From Acholeplasmataceae bacterium UBA6150 (GTDB lineage: Bacteria > Bacillota_I > Bacilli_A > Acholeplasmatales > UBA5453): a stretch of 64,000 nt of DNA. The stretch's first letter is position 1. Every line of letters starts with the position of its first letter. This document shows positions 16,547 through 26,265 of this stretch, one piece after another. Location of the stretch: assembly GCA_002423145.1 (NCBI GenBank), contig DIUU01000014.1:80716-144715 (forward strand), in the 5' to 3' direction. The notes below the pieces were generated by a model, which was given only the letters and a program-made list of their open reading frames with translations, made no database searches and was not told the origin of the DNA. Both the position numbers and the translations under genes were made by a program.

Positions 16547-17977
16547 TTATGGTCTTTTAGATGGGTTGTTTTGATAATATTCCAATTGTCCTAAAACATC
16601 ATCGGTTTTACCATTGATGTAAGATGAGATATTTCTTAAGCCAAATGGGATGACCCATAAAGCATCATTGACATCATCTTCATATAGTGTTTTTACGGAT
16701 AAATAAGTAGTTAGGAAAGATTCCTCACTAAAATACTCGGATTCAATCAATGTTTTTAAATGATTTTCATATTGTAGTTGAAATGCTGGAATTTGAAGTA
16801 TTTTATCGGTCAGTGGGTGTTTAACTTCTCTACCTGTGAATACCGAATTCAAGTTTCCCCATCGATAAATATCCATACCAATCGAATAATTGGTGAATAC
16901 AGGTGCACCATCCCAACCTTGGCCAAGACCGTGGTCATAATCGTAAGGCATCATAGTCCATTTACCTGTCACATCATTTCGATATAGATAAAAGTTGTTA
17001 CCCATGGCACGATAATCATCGGGATTCCCTAATAAAACACCAATCGCCAACAATCGTAATAATCGATCCACATCAAAGTTCGCTTCGATATACGTTTTAA
17101 AATAGTCTCCATCGAGGGTATTAATCATCTGCATAAACGTGACAATATCGCTGGTATCAAAGGCTTTTTTGTTGGTTTTTAAGTCATAGCTTGGGAAATA
17201 GTGATTGGCTTCATCTTTGATACCAATGGCTCTGGAATCATAACCCAATTCGAGACTGGCTGGTCCGAATTGTTGCCACAAAACCTTATATAAATTGCCT
17301 TGGTCTTCCATCGGAAAACGTTTGGTTAAGAACGATTGATCAATCGATTCAATGACAGTATAAATACCCATAAAATGGGTTACTTGTCCAATTTTTAAAT
17401 ATAACTTTGCTTGAGTTGCCCTGGGTGCGAAAACACCATAGGCATTGAATAAATCATACGAAAATTTTTCTGTAATATGTGTTGAATCGTAATTCTTATT
17501 GAATTTGAAATTGAGTTCAGTCATACCGAACACTTGGCGTTTACTGATGGTTTTTTCTAATTCTGAACCTTCTTCAGCGTAAATTGCCCTGTCAAAAAAG
17601 ACTTTAAATGAGGCGGGTCTAAGGTTACCAAATTCACCAATTAATCTTGTTCTTGAAGTATTACCACGGCTTCTAAAAGCAACATTATCTAAACTGATTT
17701 CACCTTGACTATCTTGGTACTTGAGCTTGGCTTCAACGACTTCATCGGTTTTAAAATCACCAAAGCGGTTATAATAGTCAACCATATACTGGTCAAGTTT
17801 ATTAAATTCAATGGCTGAAACTTCGATGGTAAATGACTTTTCATTGTCATCATCAAATAATCTTTCATAATCGGCATCTACAGTGGGTGTGGGTGGGGTG
17901 GGTGTGATGACTACTTCGTCACAACCAGATAAAAATCCTAAGCCTAAAAGTATGATAAATACGAGCGCTTTTTTCAT
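16547..17977 (-). CDS. CotH-like kinase family lipoprotein
   Basis: Residues 1-19 form a lipoprotein signal peptide with lipobox FLSGC (Cys19). The rest resembles the CotH family of secreted protein kinase-like proteins: RSRGNTSR near residue 106 and MMPYDYDHGLGQGW near residue 345, the acidic metal and ATP-binding motif. Bacterial CotH proteins occur in spore coats and in cellulosome or surface systems; here there is no sign of sporulation, so a surface role is more likely (inference). It shares an ATGA overlap with the PAP2 gene upstream. Confidence 0.83.
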   Translation of the reverse strand: MKKALVFIILLGLGFLSGCDEVVITPTPPTPTVDADYERLFDDDNEKSFTIEVSAIEFNKLDQYMVDYYNRFGDFKTDEVVEAKLKYQDSQGEISLDNVAFRSRGNTSRTRLIGEFGNLRPASFKVFFDRAIYAEEGSELEKTISKRQVFGMTELNFKFNKNYDSTHITEKFSYDLFNAYGVFAPRATQAKLYLKIGQVTHFMGIYTVIESIDQSFLTKRFPMEDQGNLYKVLWQQFGPASLELGYDSRAIGIKDEANHYFPSYDLKTNKKAFDTSDIVTFMQMINTLDGDYFKTYIEANFDVDRLLRLLAIGVLLGNPDDYRAMGNNFYLYRNDVTGKWTMMPYDYDHGLGQGWDGAPVFTNYSIGMDIYRWGNLNSVFTGREVKHPLTDKILQIPAFQLQYENHLKTLIESEYFSEESFLTTYLSVKTLYEDDVNDALWVIPFGLRNISSYINGKTDDVLGQLEYYQNNPSKRP

Positions 17978-18843
17978 TTTGTTCGTTTAAACAATTTCTT
18001 AGAAACCCACATCATACCCAAACTAGCCCATACACCAATGAGGAAATACCTTAAGAAATCAAAACTTAAATCTAAGAAAGTTGGGTTGATATCCACAGAT
18101 GCACTGTATGGGAAAACCAATTTTAAGCCTTCTTTTAAGCCAATCGCGACGACTAATCCTAACACCACTTTAGTGACTTGAATTAGTGCTGGGGCATTCA
18201 CTTTATATCGAACATATTTCTTTTCAATGAAGTACCCTGTGGCTAAACCAATATACGAGCCACCTGCAACAAATAGGGGTTCTAAATGGAAAAATGCCAT
18301 CAATATAATCAGCACTGGGATGGGATATAACGCACGAATATGTTCTTTATCGAAGTTTCCAACACCCAGTAAAAACATGAATGTTGAACCTAAAATCAGA
18401 CCCAATACCACACCGACCAATACGTCTTCGAGATAGTGTTGACCTAAGTATACACGGGATAATGGCACCAAAATAACCATCGCAATCATGAAGCCTCTAA
18501 TCCACTTCGAATAGTAATATTCATTCCAAAGATTGATCGCCAATGACCCTGCTGCTTGAGCATGACCGCTGGGCATCGAAGATCCATCGGATTGTTGTAA
18601 AATAGGTCTCGCACCAACTTCAAAGGGTCTTGGTTTGTTAATCATTGCTTTTAAACCCCCATTAATAAAAGCCGAACCTAAATAGGCAATCATCAATTTA
18701 AATGCAAACTTTTTATCGACTGTCCAATACAAAACAGCCCCTAAAAGGATAAAAAAGTACTGATCACCGAATTCTGTGATAATCCGCATTGTCCAGTCTA
18801 AAACTGGGTTTGAAAATGATTGTAAAAACTCTATAATTTGCAT
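17974..18843 (-). CDS. PAP2 family membrane phosphatase
   Basis: Integral membrane acid phosphatase of 289 residues. The three family motifs are visible: KAMINKPRPFE, MPSGHAQ and SRVYLGQHYLEDV. Such enzymes dephosphorylate phosphatidate, phosphatidylglycerol phosphate or undecaprenyl pyrophosphate. Extra C-terminal membrane spans follow the catalytic part. It begins directly after the patatin stop and ends in a TGA overlapping the CotH start, so these three genes form one unit. Either a lipid or a lipid-carrier phosphatase; I cannot decide. Confidence 0.9.
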   Translation of the reverse strand: MQIIEFLQSFSNPVLDWTMRIITEFGDQYFFILLGAVLYWTVDKKFAFKLMIAYLGSAFINGGLKAMINKPRPFEVGARPILQQSDGSSMPSGHAQAAGSLAINLWNEYYYSKWIRGFMIAMVILVPLSRVYLGQHYLEDVLVGVVLGLILGSTFMFLLGVGNFDKEHIRALYPIPVLIILMAFFHLEPLFVAGGSYIGLATGYFIEKKYVRYKVNAPALIQVTKVVLGLVVAIGLKEGLKLVFPYSASVDINPTFLDLSFDFLRYFLIGVWASLGMMWVSKKLFKRTK

Positions 18844-19833
18844 TTATTTACCTCGTAATAACGCTTGTTCAATTTTTTCTTTGATGGATAATCGTTTACG
18901 TGCTTCTCTTCTGGATATTCGACGTTCTTTTTGTAGTGCCTTCACACGTTCATAGGTTTCTTTTGGTGCTTCAATGTATGTGAACTTATCCACTTTGATA
19001 AAACTTTCATTGAATCCAAATAAACCCTTTTTGAGAATGCCCGTTTGACGTAATTTTTGAATGATTTCTGTTGTCACTAAATAGCCATAATTGCGTCTTT
19101 CTTCAATGACATCTTCTGTGAAGCGAATGATATCATACGCATCGACAATTGGTAAGGCACTAAATACATTAAAGTCCGTTAAATTCACAATCAGCACTTT
19201 ATGATTTGAGTAAGCATTGTAGTTGAATCCATGTTCAAGTGGAACACTTAAAATGACATTACACCCTTGCTCAATAAGCGTATCGATTGGATTGTTATCC
19301 ACTAGACCGCCATCGACATAGGCGTCTTCATTGATATAAGTCGTGCCAAAAAACATGGGGATGGATGCGGAAGCGATGACTGCTTCGAAGCACTGTTCGT
19401 ACTGGTTGATATGAAACACTGTTTTTTCATGATTCCCAATGCGAATTTGTGAGGCAATTTTCTTTGTATCGATGATTTTGGCAGCTACCACAAACGTATC
19501 AATTTTTGAGTTTCGAATCTTCTTAATGTCGATATATTTCTTGAATACATCTCGTAAAATATCTAAACTATATATGCCTTCTTTATCTTGATTGATTCGA
19601 AAGGTTTTTTGCTTAATCGGATTACTCGATTGAGCAAGATGCCAAATCTCACTGATTTTGTCCGCATCGTTTAAAGACATGATTAAAAGTGCATTGATTG
19701 CTCCAATGGAAGTCCCGGCAATGCAGTCGATTTTATCGATTAAATTGGCTTCTTGGAGAGCACGGATGACGCCCAGTTGATATCCACCTTTGGCACCACC
19801 ACCACCCAACATCAATCCAATCTTAATTTTCAC
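18844..19833 (-). CDS. Patatin-like phospholipase family protein
   Basis: Cytoplasmic or membrane-associated serine acyl hydrolase with a Ser-Asp dyad: oxyanion loop GGGGAKGGYQLGV at residues 8-20, nucleophile elbow GTSIGA around residue 42, and DGG near residue 170. The 329-residue length with a basic C-terminal tail (KERRISRREARKRLS) resembles the RssA/YlbK group. It overlaps smpB by 11 bases. Beside a PAP2 phosphatase it suggests membrane-lipid turnover. Confidence 0.91.
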   Translation of the reverse strand: MKIKIGLMLGGGGAKGGYQLGVIRALQEANLIDKIDCIAGTSIGAINALLIMSLNDADKISEIWHLAQSSNPIKQKTFRINQDKEGIYSLDILRDVFKKYIDIKKIRNSKIDTFVVAAKIIDTKKIASQIRIGNHEKTVFHINQYEQCFEAVIASASIPMFFGTTYINEDAYVDGGLVDNNPIDTLIEQGCNVILSVPLEHGFNYNAYSNHKVLIVNLTDFNVFSALPIVDAYDIIRFTEDVIEERRNYGYLVTTEIIQKLRQTGILKKGLFGFNESFIKVDKFTYIEAPKETYERVKALQKERRISRREARKRLSIKEKIEQALLRGK

Positions 19834-20293
19834 GTCGGAAAGCCTCCTTGAGGGTCTTCTTCATATGTTTTTTCGCATCTTCTTCTTTTAAAGACTCGCG
19901 TTTATCGAATAATTTCTTACCTTTGGCAATCGCGATTTCAACTTTGACAAGTCCTTCGACAAAGTATACTTTTAAAGGAATGACTGTATAGCCATCTTCT
20001 TTAATTTTAGATTCAATTTTCAAAATCTCTTTTTTGTGCATGAGTAGTTTTCTGGTTCTGGTTTCTTCGTGGTTGAATTGGTTTCCAAAGGTGTAAGGTG
20101 ATACGTGCATATTAATGATATAAATTTCACCTTGTTTGATTTGAACATACGCATCATTCACAGATACTTTACCATCTCTAATCGACTTCACTTCGGTCCC
20201 TTTTAAATGGATCCCCGCTTCATACGATTGTTCAATGAAATAATCATGCCTTGCCTTTTTGTTTTGGGTTACGATTGAATTCTTTTCTGACAT
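19823..20293 (-). CDS. smpB: SsrA-binding protein SmpB
   Basis: Brings tmRNA to stalled ribosomes. The product begins MSEKNSIVTQNKKARHDYF and contains GIHLKGTEVKSIRDGKVSVND, both characteristic, with the basic C-terminal tail KKHMKKTLKEAFRREN. I use the ATG at 20293 with GAGGAAAAG upstream; the gene starts inside the last 50 bases of rnr. The tmRNA gene itself is not in this window. Confidence 0.96.
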   Translation of the reverse strand: MSEKNSIVTQNKKARHDYFIEQSYEAGIHLKGTEVKSIRDGKVSVNDAYVQIKQGEIYIINMHVSPYTFGNQFNHEETRTRKLLMHKKEILKIESKIKEDGYTVIPLKVYFVEGLVKVEIAIAKGKKLFDKRESLKEEDAKKHMKKTLKEAFRREN

Positions 20294-22307
20294 GGGTCTT
20301 TTCCTCAAATACAGTAAATGTCAATTGTCTCAATACGATATCGCAATCGATCAATTTGACTTTAATGGGTTTGCCGATCGCAAACTCTTGTTTGTTATTT
20401 TTGCCTTTTAATGAGAGACGAACATCATCAAAATAATAATAGTCTTTCATTAAACGGATGGGTGCCAATCCTTCAATACCATTGTCTAAACGCACAAATA
20501 TACCGGCTTTAGTAATATTCGAAATGATGGCGTTAAATTCTTGATTTTTCTTATTGGCCATGAATTGCGTGGTTTTCAATTTATCGGTTTCACGTTCAAG
20601 TTCGTCGGCTTTACGCTCCATCATTGAACACTTTTCTGCAATCGTTTCAATCACTGAATCATAATAACGATAGTTATGATCAAAATCGGCTGTTTCAATT
20701 AAAAATGAGCGAATGAGTCGATGCAATAATAAATCTGGATAACGTCGAATTGGAGAAGTAAAATGGGAGTAAAATTTTGAAGCTAATCCATAGTGACCAA
20801 TATTCTTTGCACTATATTCCGCTTTTTGCATCGCTCTTAAAAACATCGTGTGGAAGACAATCTCAAGTGGGTGGTCTGCCAATTTTTCGATGATATTTTG
20901 AAGTGTCTTAGGCGTGATGTGATGTAATTTAGGGATTTTTATGCCCATTTCTTTCACCATATTCATGACATTCATTAGCTTTTCTTCTGATGGTTTGTCA
21001 TGGACACGATAAATGCATGGTAAATCCAGTGTTGATAGGTGCATCGATACGGTTTCATTGGCCAAGACCATGAAAGATTCGATGAGTTTTTGACCTCTAC
21101 CTGTGACGTATGGATGAATGTCGATGATATTACCTAAATCATCCGTTTCGTATTTAAATTCCAAAGATTTAAATTCCAAAGCCCCACGGTCTCTACGCTT
21201 TTGTTCTAGGCGTTCTGACAAACGTTCCATTTCTGCAATCATCTGTTCAATGTCCTTGGTGTATAGGGTGGATTCGCCATCTAAAAATAAATTCACTTCA
21301 TCATAACTCAAGCGTTGATCCACAGTAATCCAAGTTTGTTCGATCTTATGGTCAATGACTTCTGCATTTTGATCTAAAGTCATCGTGATTGAAAGACATT
21401 TTTTACGCGTTCCCGCATTTAAGCTACACAAATCATTGGATAATTTTCTCGGTAACATGGGGATGACACGGTCAGCCAAGTATACCGAAGTTGTCCGATC
21501 TAGCGCTTCTTTGTCTAGATATGAATTGGGCTTAACATAGGCTGTAACATCCGCGATATGGACAGACAATATGTAATGATCATCCACTTTTTTAAGTGCT
21601 ACTGCGTCATCTAAATCTTTCGCATCTGTGCCATCGATGGTCACGATGAGCTCATCTTTGACTTCTCTTCTAGCGGCCACATCGATCGATTCAATCGTTT
21701 CTGCTTCACGTAACGTTTCTGGACTAAACTCTACAGGCCAATTGGCTTGATACACCAATTCAAGGATATCAATCCCAGGATCGGTTTCAAATCCAAGTGA
21801 TTTTTTAATGGTACCAAAGACTTTTTTACCTTCATATTTATCTAGACTAATGAGTAAAACTTCTCCACCCAAAAAGGGTTGTTTAGTCTCAATTTCAATG
21901 GTTAGTCGTAATGGTTTGATGGGCAAAAAGAAGTATTGTGTATTGATTTTTTTAACATGCACAACCAATTCACTTGTGTTGTGTTCAATGACATCGATGA
22001 CCTTATTTTTCGCGCCGACATGAACCAATACCAAATCGCCATCCAATGCGAATCCCATGTCTTCTTCATAAATATACAAATCATCTTCTGGTTGTAATAA
22101 AAATCCAAAACCTTGATTTTTTATATCTAAAAGCCCAATCGCGTAACTGGGTTTAAGTTTATATAAGGATTCCTTATTTGTGATACGTTTTTGATTCACC
22201 AGTTCATCCAATTGAGCGGATAAAGTGATGGGATCGGATTTCGTTAATTCTTGGAGCGATTCAAATGTATGGGTCGCACCCTCTTTAAAAAATGTGATTA
22301 GTTTCAT
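20244..22307 (-). CDS. rnr: Ribonuclease R
   Basis: Processive 3'-5' exoribonuclease that unwinds structured RNA and works with SmpB/tmRNA on stalled messages. The 687-residue product has an N-terminal helix-turn-helix-like segment, cold-shock domains, the RNB catalytic domain with TIDGTDAKDLDDAVAL near residue 225, and a C-terminal S1 domain (FNAIISNITKAGIFVRLDNG). The rnr-smpB pairing is conserved in Bacillota. No secG or estA precedes it here. Confidence 0.95.
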   Translation of the reverse strand: MKLITFFKEGATHTFESLQELTKSDPITLSAQLDELVNQKRITNKESLYKLKPSYAIGLLDIKNQGFGFLLQPEDDLYIYEEDMGFALDGDLVLVHVGAKNKVIDVIEHNTSELVVHVKKINTQYFFLPIKPLRLTIEIETKQPFLGGEVLLISLDKYEGKKVFGTIKKSLGFETDPGIDILELVYQANWPVEFSPETLREAETIESIDVAARREVKDELIVTIDGTDAKDLDDAVALKKVDDHYILSVHIADVTAYVKPNSYLDKEALDRTTSVYLADRVIPMLPRKLSNDLCSLNAGTRKKCLSITMTLDQNAEVIDHKIEQTWITVDQRLSYDEVNLFLDGESTLYTKDIEQMIAEMERLSERLEQKRRDRGALEFKSLEFKYETDDLGNIIDIHPYVTGRGQKLIESFMVLANETVSMHLSTLDLPCIYRVHDKPSEEKLMNVMNMVKEMGIKIPKLHHITPKTLQNIIEKLADHPLEIVFHTMFLRAMQKAEYSAKNIGHYGLASKFYSHFTSPIRRYPDLLLHRLIRSFLIETADFDHNYRYYDSVIETIAEKCSMMERKADELERETDKLKTTQFMANKKNQEFNAIISNITKAGIFVRLDNGIEGLAPIRLMKDYYYFDDVRLSLKGKNNKQEFAIGKPIKVKLIDCDIVLRQLTFTVFEEKTHVRKEFNRNPKQKGKA

Positions 22308-22477
22308 AGGTTCACCAACTTCATTGATATTATACCATAAGGTATACTTTAACCATTCACAAATCCAAAAAATCTATAATTTGTCATATCTCTTTTTTCA
22401 CCATCAGTAATATCAAAAAATGAAATGATTTATATTTAATTTCGTGATAAAATGAGGTTATGAAATGTGGTGATATC

Positions 22478-23518
22478 ATGAAAAAAGGATTCCTTTTAAT
22501 CCATTTATTGTTCATGGTTTTGTTGATGGGCTGTCATTCAAATCCAGACTATGTTTTAATAATCGATGACAACTATTCAGTAAATAGTGAATTAATGCAT
22601 ATTCTATATCCTAATAATACCGTTGTTTTATCGAAAGAAAAAAATAAGTACTATCTAAGGTTATATAAAGTTATCGATGAACAATTTATTTATCAAAACA
22701 AAGTGGAACTTCCAAAGATAAATGAGAAATTTCAAATCGAAAGCTATCAAATTTGTAAAGGCTATATATCTTATGTTACCATCAATTCTAATGGATTCCA
22801 AAGAAACTTTAGAAGTGTTAAACGGATTAGTTTCGGTGGTACTTACTATGCACTTGAAGAAACCTATGGACAGTTTGAGTCTTATATACAACCCAATTGT
22901 TTTGGTTTAAATAATCCATGCTTTTTCAATAGACATGGTGATTTTTCAGGTAGTCCTTACGATGATTATGTTATTCAAGATCAATATGTAACCTCTCAAT
23001 CATTGATTTATAATGACCGTTTTAATACAGACAATTGGGCTACAATTGGAAATAACGAGAATTCAGTTTTTTACATTCTCGCCACTTATCTCAGTGGCTT
23101 ATACCTAATCAAGATTCAAATGGTTCATACGCAAATCATATACGAAGTGACTAATCTCGATTTTGGAGTACAAAGTGCCGTCTTTTTAGATCGTAAAGAT
23201 TCAATTTTCGTCGTCAAAATGAATCAAGAATACCAGTTGTTAAATGCTGATTTAGAGGTCTATGGACACGGCACATTGTCCGGTATTTTCAATAACCATC
23301 GCGATTACTTAACCAGTAATTTAAATGTGATTGAAACCGATACAAACTACTACATTTTCGATAATAGAAATTTGGTTGAAACCGTGATCAAGACTCCAGA
23401 AACCAATTATCTTCATTACTACATCGTGAGACAAGAATCAAGTTACGATTTTATTACCTATACCTTCAAGAATAATGAACTCAAGTTGAATCATCACATA
23501 TTTCTCAAAAACACTTAA
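22478..23518 (+). CDS. Lipoprotein of unknown function
   Basis: A signal peptide with lipobox LLMGC (Cys19) starts at the ATG at 22478 behind GTGGTGATATC; the ATG at 22460 has no ribosome-binding site. The mature part, about 330 residues, is rich in Tyr, Asn and short beta-like stretches (YDDYVIQDQYVTSQSLIYND), which could be a beta-propeller, but I recognise no family. It is a single-gene unit convergent with eno and shares its terminator. Confidence 0.75.
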   Translation: MKKGFLLIHLLFMVLLMGCHSNPDYVLIIDDNYSVNSELMHILYPNNTVVLSKEKNKYYLRLYKVIDEQFIYQNKVELPKINEKFQIESYQICKGYISYVTINSNGFQRNFRSVKRISFGGTYYALEETYGQFESYIQPNCFGLNNPCFFNRHGDFSGSPYDDYVIQDQYVTSQSLIYNDRFNTDNWATIGNNENSVFYILATYLSGLYLIKIQMVHTQIIYEVTNLDFGVQSAVFLDRKDSIFVVKMNQEYQLLNADLEVYGHGTLSGIFNNHRDYLTSNLNVIETDTNYYIFDNRNLVETVIKTPETNYLHYYIVRQESSYDFITYTFKNNELKLNHHIFLKNT

Positions 23519-23540
23519 CTTAACCCATTTGAATGTAAAA

Positions 23541-23577
23541 ACCCGCTCAGTATATCCTACCGAGCGGGTTTGTTTTT
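23541..23577. terminator. Bidirectional terminator between the lipoprotein gene and eno
   Basis: Perfect arms ACCCGCTC (23541-23548) and GAGCGGGT (23562-23569) with T-rich sequence after it on the plus strand and an A-run before it, which gives U on the minus strand. It serves both converging genes. Confidence 0.88.
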
Positions 23578-23583
23578 TGGTTA

Positions 23584-24879
23584 CTATTTTTTTAAGTTAT
23601 AGAAAGACTTGATACCATGGAATTGTGCAGTTTCACCAAGTTCATCTTCGATACGAAGTAATTGGTTGTACTTAGCAATTCTGTCTGTACGTGATGCAGA
23701 ACCGGTCTTGATTTGACCTGCGTTGAATGCAACAACGATGTCAGCGATGGTGGTGTCTTCTGTTTCCCCAGAACGGTGTGATACTACAGCAGTATAACCA
23801 GCTCTCTTAGCCATTTCCATAGCGTCGAAAGTTTCTGTTAATGTACCGATTTGGTTTACTTTAATTAGGATAGAGTTTCCAATGCCTTCAGCAATCCCTC
23901 TGCCTAATCTTTCGGTATTGGTTACGAATAAATCGTCCCCAACCAATTGAATCTTATTGCCTAAAGCTTCAGTTAATAACTTCCAACCATGCCAGTCGTT
24001 TTGGTCGAAACCGTCTTCGATGGAAATGATTGGGTATTTGTTTGCTAAACCAACATAGAATTGGACTAGTTGTTCGGAAGTAAATTCTTTACCGCCTTCG
24101 CCTTCAAGAACATACTTCTTGGTTTCAGCGTTGTAGAATTCAGAAGCTGCAACGTCCATACCTAAGAAAATGTCTTTACCAGCTTCAAAACCGGCTTTTT
24201 TAATCGCTTCAAGAATAACTTGAATGGCTTCTTCGTTTGAACCAAGGTTCGGTGCGAAACCGCCTTCGTCACCAACGGATGTATTATAGCCTTTAGACTT
24301 CAATACACTCTTAAGGTTGTGGAATACTTCAGCACCCCATTGGATTGCTTGTTTGAAAGACTTAGCACCAACTGGAAGAATCATGAATTCTTGGAAGTCA
24401 ATGTTGTTGTCCGCATGCGCACCACCATTGATGATGTTCATCATAGGTACAGGTAATTGTTTCGCATTGAATCCGCCTAGGTAGTTATAAAGTGACACAC
24501 CTAAGAAGTCTGCAGCTGCTCTAGCAACCGCCATGGAAACACCTAAAATCGCGTTGGCACCTAATTTGGATTTGTTAGGTGTACCGTCAAGTTCGATCAT
24601 TAAACGGTCGATTGCAACTTGATCAGTTACTGCATAACCAATGATTTCTGGAGCGATGATTTCATTCACGTTTTCAACCGCTTTTAAAACACCTTTTCCT
24701 AAAAATCTCTTTTTGTCGCCGTCTCTTAATTCGACAGCTTCGTATTCACCTGTGGAAGCTCCGGATGGCACTAAGGCTCTTCCGAATGCACCACTGTCTG
24801 TGTAAACTTCTACTTCAATTGTAGGGTTTCCACGTGAATCAAGTACTTCTCTTGCATACACATCTGAAATAAATGGCAT
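23584..24879 (-). CDS. eno: Enolase
   Basis: Glycolytic 2-phosphoglycerate dehydratase, 431 residues. Family sequence is clear throughout: MPFISDVYAREVLDSRGNPT, SGASTGEYEAVELRD, SVGDEGGFAPNL, ISIEDGFDQNDW, VSHRSGETEDTTIAD. The ATG at 24879 has AAAGGAG upstream; an in-frame extension to 24957 is not part of enolase. gpmI, the preceding pathway step, is 3.4 kb away on the other strand, so the usual glycolytic operon is split. Confidence 0.98.
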   Translation of the reverse strand: MPFISDVYAREVLDSRGNPTIEVEVYTDSGAFGRALVPSGASTGEYEAVELRDGDKKRFLGKGVLKAVENVNEIIAPEIIGYAVTDQVAIDRLMIELDGTPNKSKLGANAILGVSMAVARAAADFLGVSLYNYLGGFNAKQLPVPMMNIINGGAHADNNIDFQEFMILPVGAKSFKQAIQWGAEVFHNLKSVLKSKGYNTSVGDEGGFAPNLGSNEEAIQVILEAIKKAGFEAGKDIFLGMDVAASEFYNAETKKYVLEGEGGKEFTSEQLVQFYVGLANKYPIISIEDGFDQNDWHGWKLLTEALGNKIQLVGDDLFVTNTERLGRGIAEGIGNSILIKVNQIGTLTETFDAMEMAKRAGYTAVVSHRSGETEDTTIADIVVAFNAGQIKTGSASRTDRIAKYNQLLRIEDELGETAQFHGIKSFYNLKK

Positions 24880-24921
24880 AATTTTTTTCTCCTTTATATA
24901 GTATCTCGATAATCCGTAAGT

Positions 24922-24950
24922 ATTATACCCCAAAGGGTCTTCAAAATAAA
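24922..24950 (-). promoter_or_regulatory. Probable eno promoter
   Basis: On the minus strand a perfect TATAAT (24922-24927) lies 17 bases from a weak -35, TTTATT (24945-24950), some 45 bases before the eno start. Confidence 0.5.
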
Positions 24951-24978
24951 GCGACATCTCAATAAAAGCGGTTTCGAA

Positions 24979-25473
24979 TTAGCGCTTCATCACCCGATAG
25001 ATGCTAAAGCTGAAGTAAACCACAAATAAGATTTGAATTAGGTTTGAAAATATAACCTCAAAGCTCAGTGACCATCGCCAAATATATGAAAAATAGATGA
25101 GGGGATTTAAAATGCTGATGGCTGTTCTAACATCACTAAAAATCACAGTGGCGTTCCCGGTAATGATTTGGATAACCAATAGATTGGCTGTTAGTCCCAT
25201 GGCGTATTCTGCCAGTAATAGAAAGAATACGGCCAAAATGGAATACCAAATGTGGTACTGATTAAAACTACGAAACAAACGATTCGATAAAAAATAATAT
25301 AATATGAGGTAAGTAAATATCGCTAATATGGAATTAAAGTAGTTCGACAGAATAAAATCCAGTGCCCCGATAAATCCACCAAAAACAACACTGGCTAAGA
25401 ATCCTTCGAGTAGAAACCGCTTCATATCTTCTTTATAAAATGGCTGTTTTAGTTCATACATTAAGTGTTTCAT
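24979..25473 (-). CDS. Integral membrane protein of unknown function
   Basis: 164 residues with about five hydrophobic spans and a short basic C-terminal tail (YRVMKR). GAGGTGAGTT precedes the ATG. No family recognised. It follows the RibU-like gene by 22 bases on the same strand and is thus likely controlled by the same FMN riboswitch; a role near flavin uptake is only a guess from position. Confidence 0.7.
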   Translation of the reverse strand: MKHLMYELKQPFYKEDMKRFLLEGFLASVVFGGFIGALDFILSNYFNSILAIFTYLILYYFLSNRLFRSFNQYHIWYSILAVFFLLLAEYAMGLTANLLVIQIITGNATVIFSDVRTAISILNPLIYFSYIWRWSLSFEVIFSNLIQILFVVYFSFSIYRVMKR

Positions 25474-25495
25474 AACTCACCTCTATTCGATTCTA

Positions 25496-26194
25496 TTATA
25501 ACTCAACTTTCTCCAAAGTCGATTTAATTGGTAAAAATAACATACTTGTAATCAATCCTTTGGCAACATTGAGCAACGCATAGTTTACCACGATATAGGT
25601 GACATATAATTCCCAACTAGATAAATCTACACCAAAGATATTGGACATGCCTGGGTCATTTAACAAGGTAAATACAGTGACATGAAATTGTGAGAAACCG
25701 AAGAATCCGAATAAGGCATCATACGCACTCAAATAAATCGGTGTCAAAATGAAAATATTCAAAGTAATCATAATCACTGTGAGTGAGATGGTAAGCCCTG
25801 CAATGATGGTAATGACTTCTTTGGTGGTCAATGATTTTGGATCCACCACGGCTTCTAAAATCAATGGTTTACGATAAGTCTTAATTGCTTTGGATAACCC
25901 ATAGTAAGTCAGTAGTAAAACCGAACTTGCGATCATCGCAATGGCTTCACCAATCAATTCTGTTGGCATAAATAACTGCCCTTGGAATGCTTGTCTAAAT
26001 ATGCCTCTAACGAGCACCAGACCGAACGCGCCTTTGTAACCAATAACGACTGCTGCGACCAAAATCGCAAGTTCGCTTACATCCAGTTTAAGCCACGGTA
26101 AACCGAGTGGAATCTCGATTAAACCGAAGACGACTGAAATGGCTGCAAGCGAAGCAATAAAAATGAGTTTCTTAATACTGTAATTTGTTCTCAT
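25496..26194 (-). CDS. ribU: ECF transporter S component, riboflavin type (RibU)
   Basis: Membrane substrate-binding subunit of an energy-coupling factor transporter; it needs the shared EcfA/A'/T module encoded elsewhere. The 232-residue product has about six hydrophobic spans with the early (I/L)xLxxxPLxLP...LDVSE(L/I)-type region GLIEIPLGLPWLKLDVSE. Assignment to riboflavin rests on the FMN riboswitch immediately upstream. GGAGGATAAT precedes the ATG. Confidence 0.88.
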   Translation of the reverse strand: MRTNYSIKKLIFIASLAAISVVFGLIEIPLGLPWLKLDVSELAILVAAVVIGYKGAFGLVLVRGIFRQAFQGQLFMPTELIGEAIAMIASSVLLLTYYGLSKAIKTYRKPLILEAVVDPKSLTTKEVITIIAGLTISLTVIMITLNIFILTPIYLSAYDALFGFFGFSQFHVTVFTLLNDPGMSNIFGVDLSSWELYVTYIVVNYALLNVAKGLITSMLFLPIKSTLEKVEL

Positions 26195-26211
26195 ATTATC
26201 CTCCTATGAAC

Positions 26212-26240
26212 AAAAAATGCCGCCACTTCAAGGTGACGGC
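26212..26240 (-). terminator. FMN riboswitch expression-platform terminator
   Basis: Arms GCCGCCACTT/AAGGTGACGGC around 26219-26240 with T6 on the minus strand (26212-26217), between the aptamer and the ribU ribosome-binding site. When FMN is bound, it should stop transcription before ribU. Confidence 0.85.
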
Positions 26241-26265
26241 AAAAAACAGGCTAAAAAACCTCTTT

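Noticed and set aside
22308..22460. tmRNA or other small RNA near smpB/rnr
   Set aside because: No tRNA-like end, tag frame or terminator was recognised.
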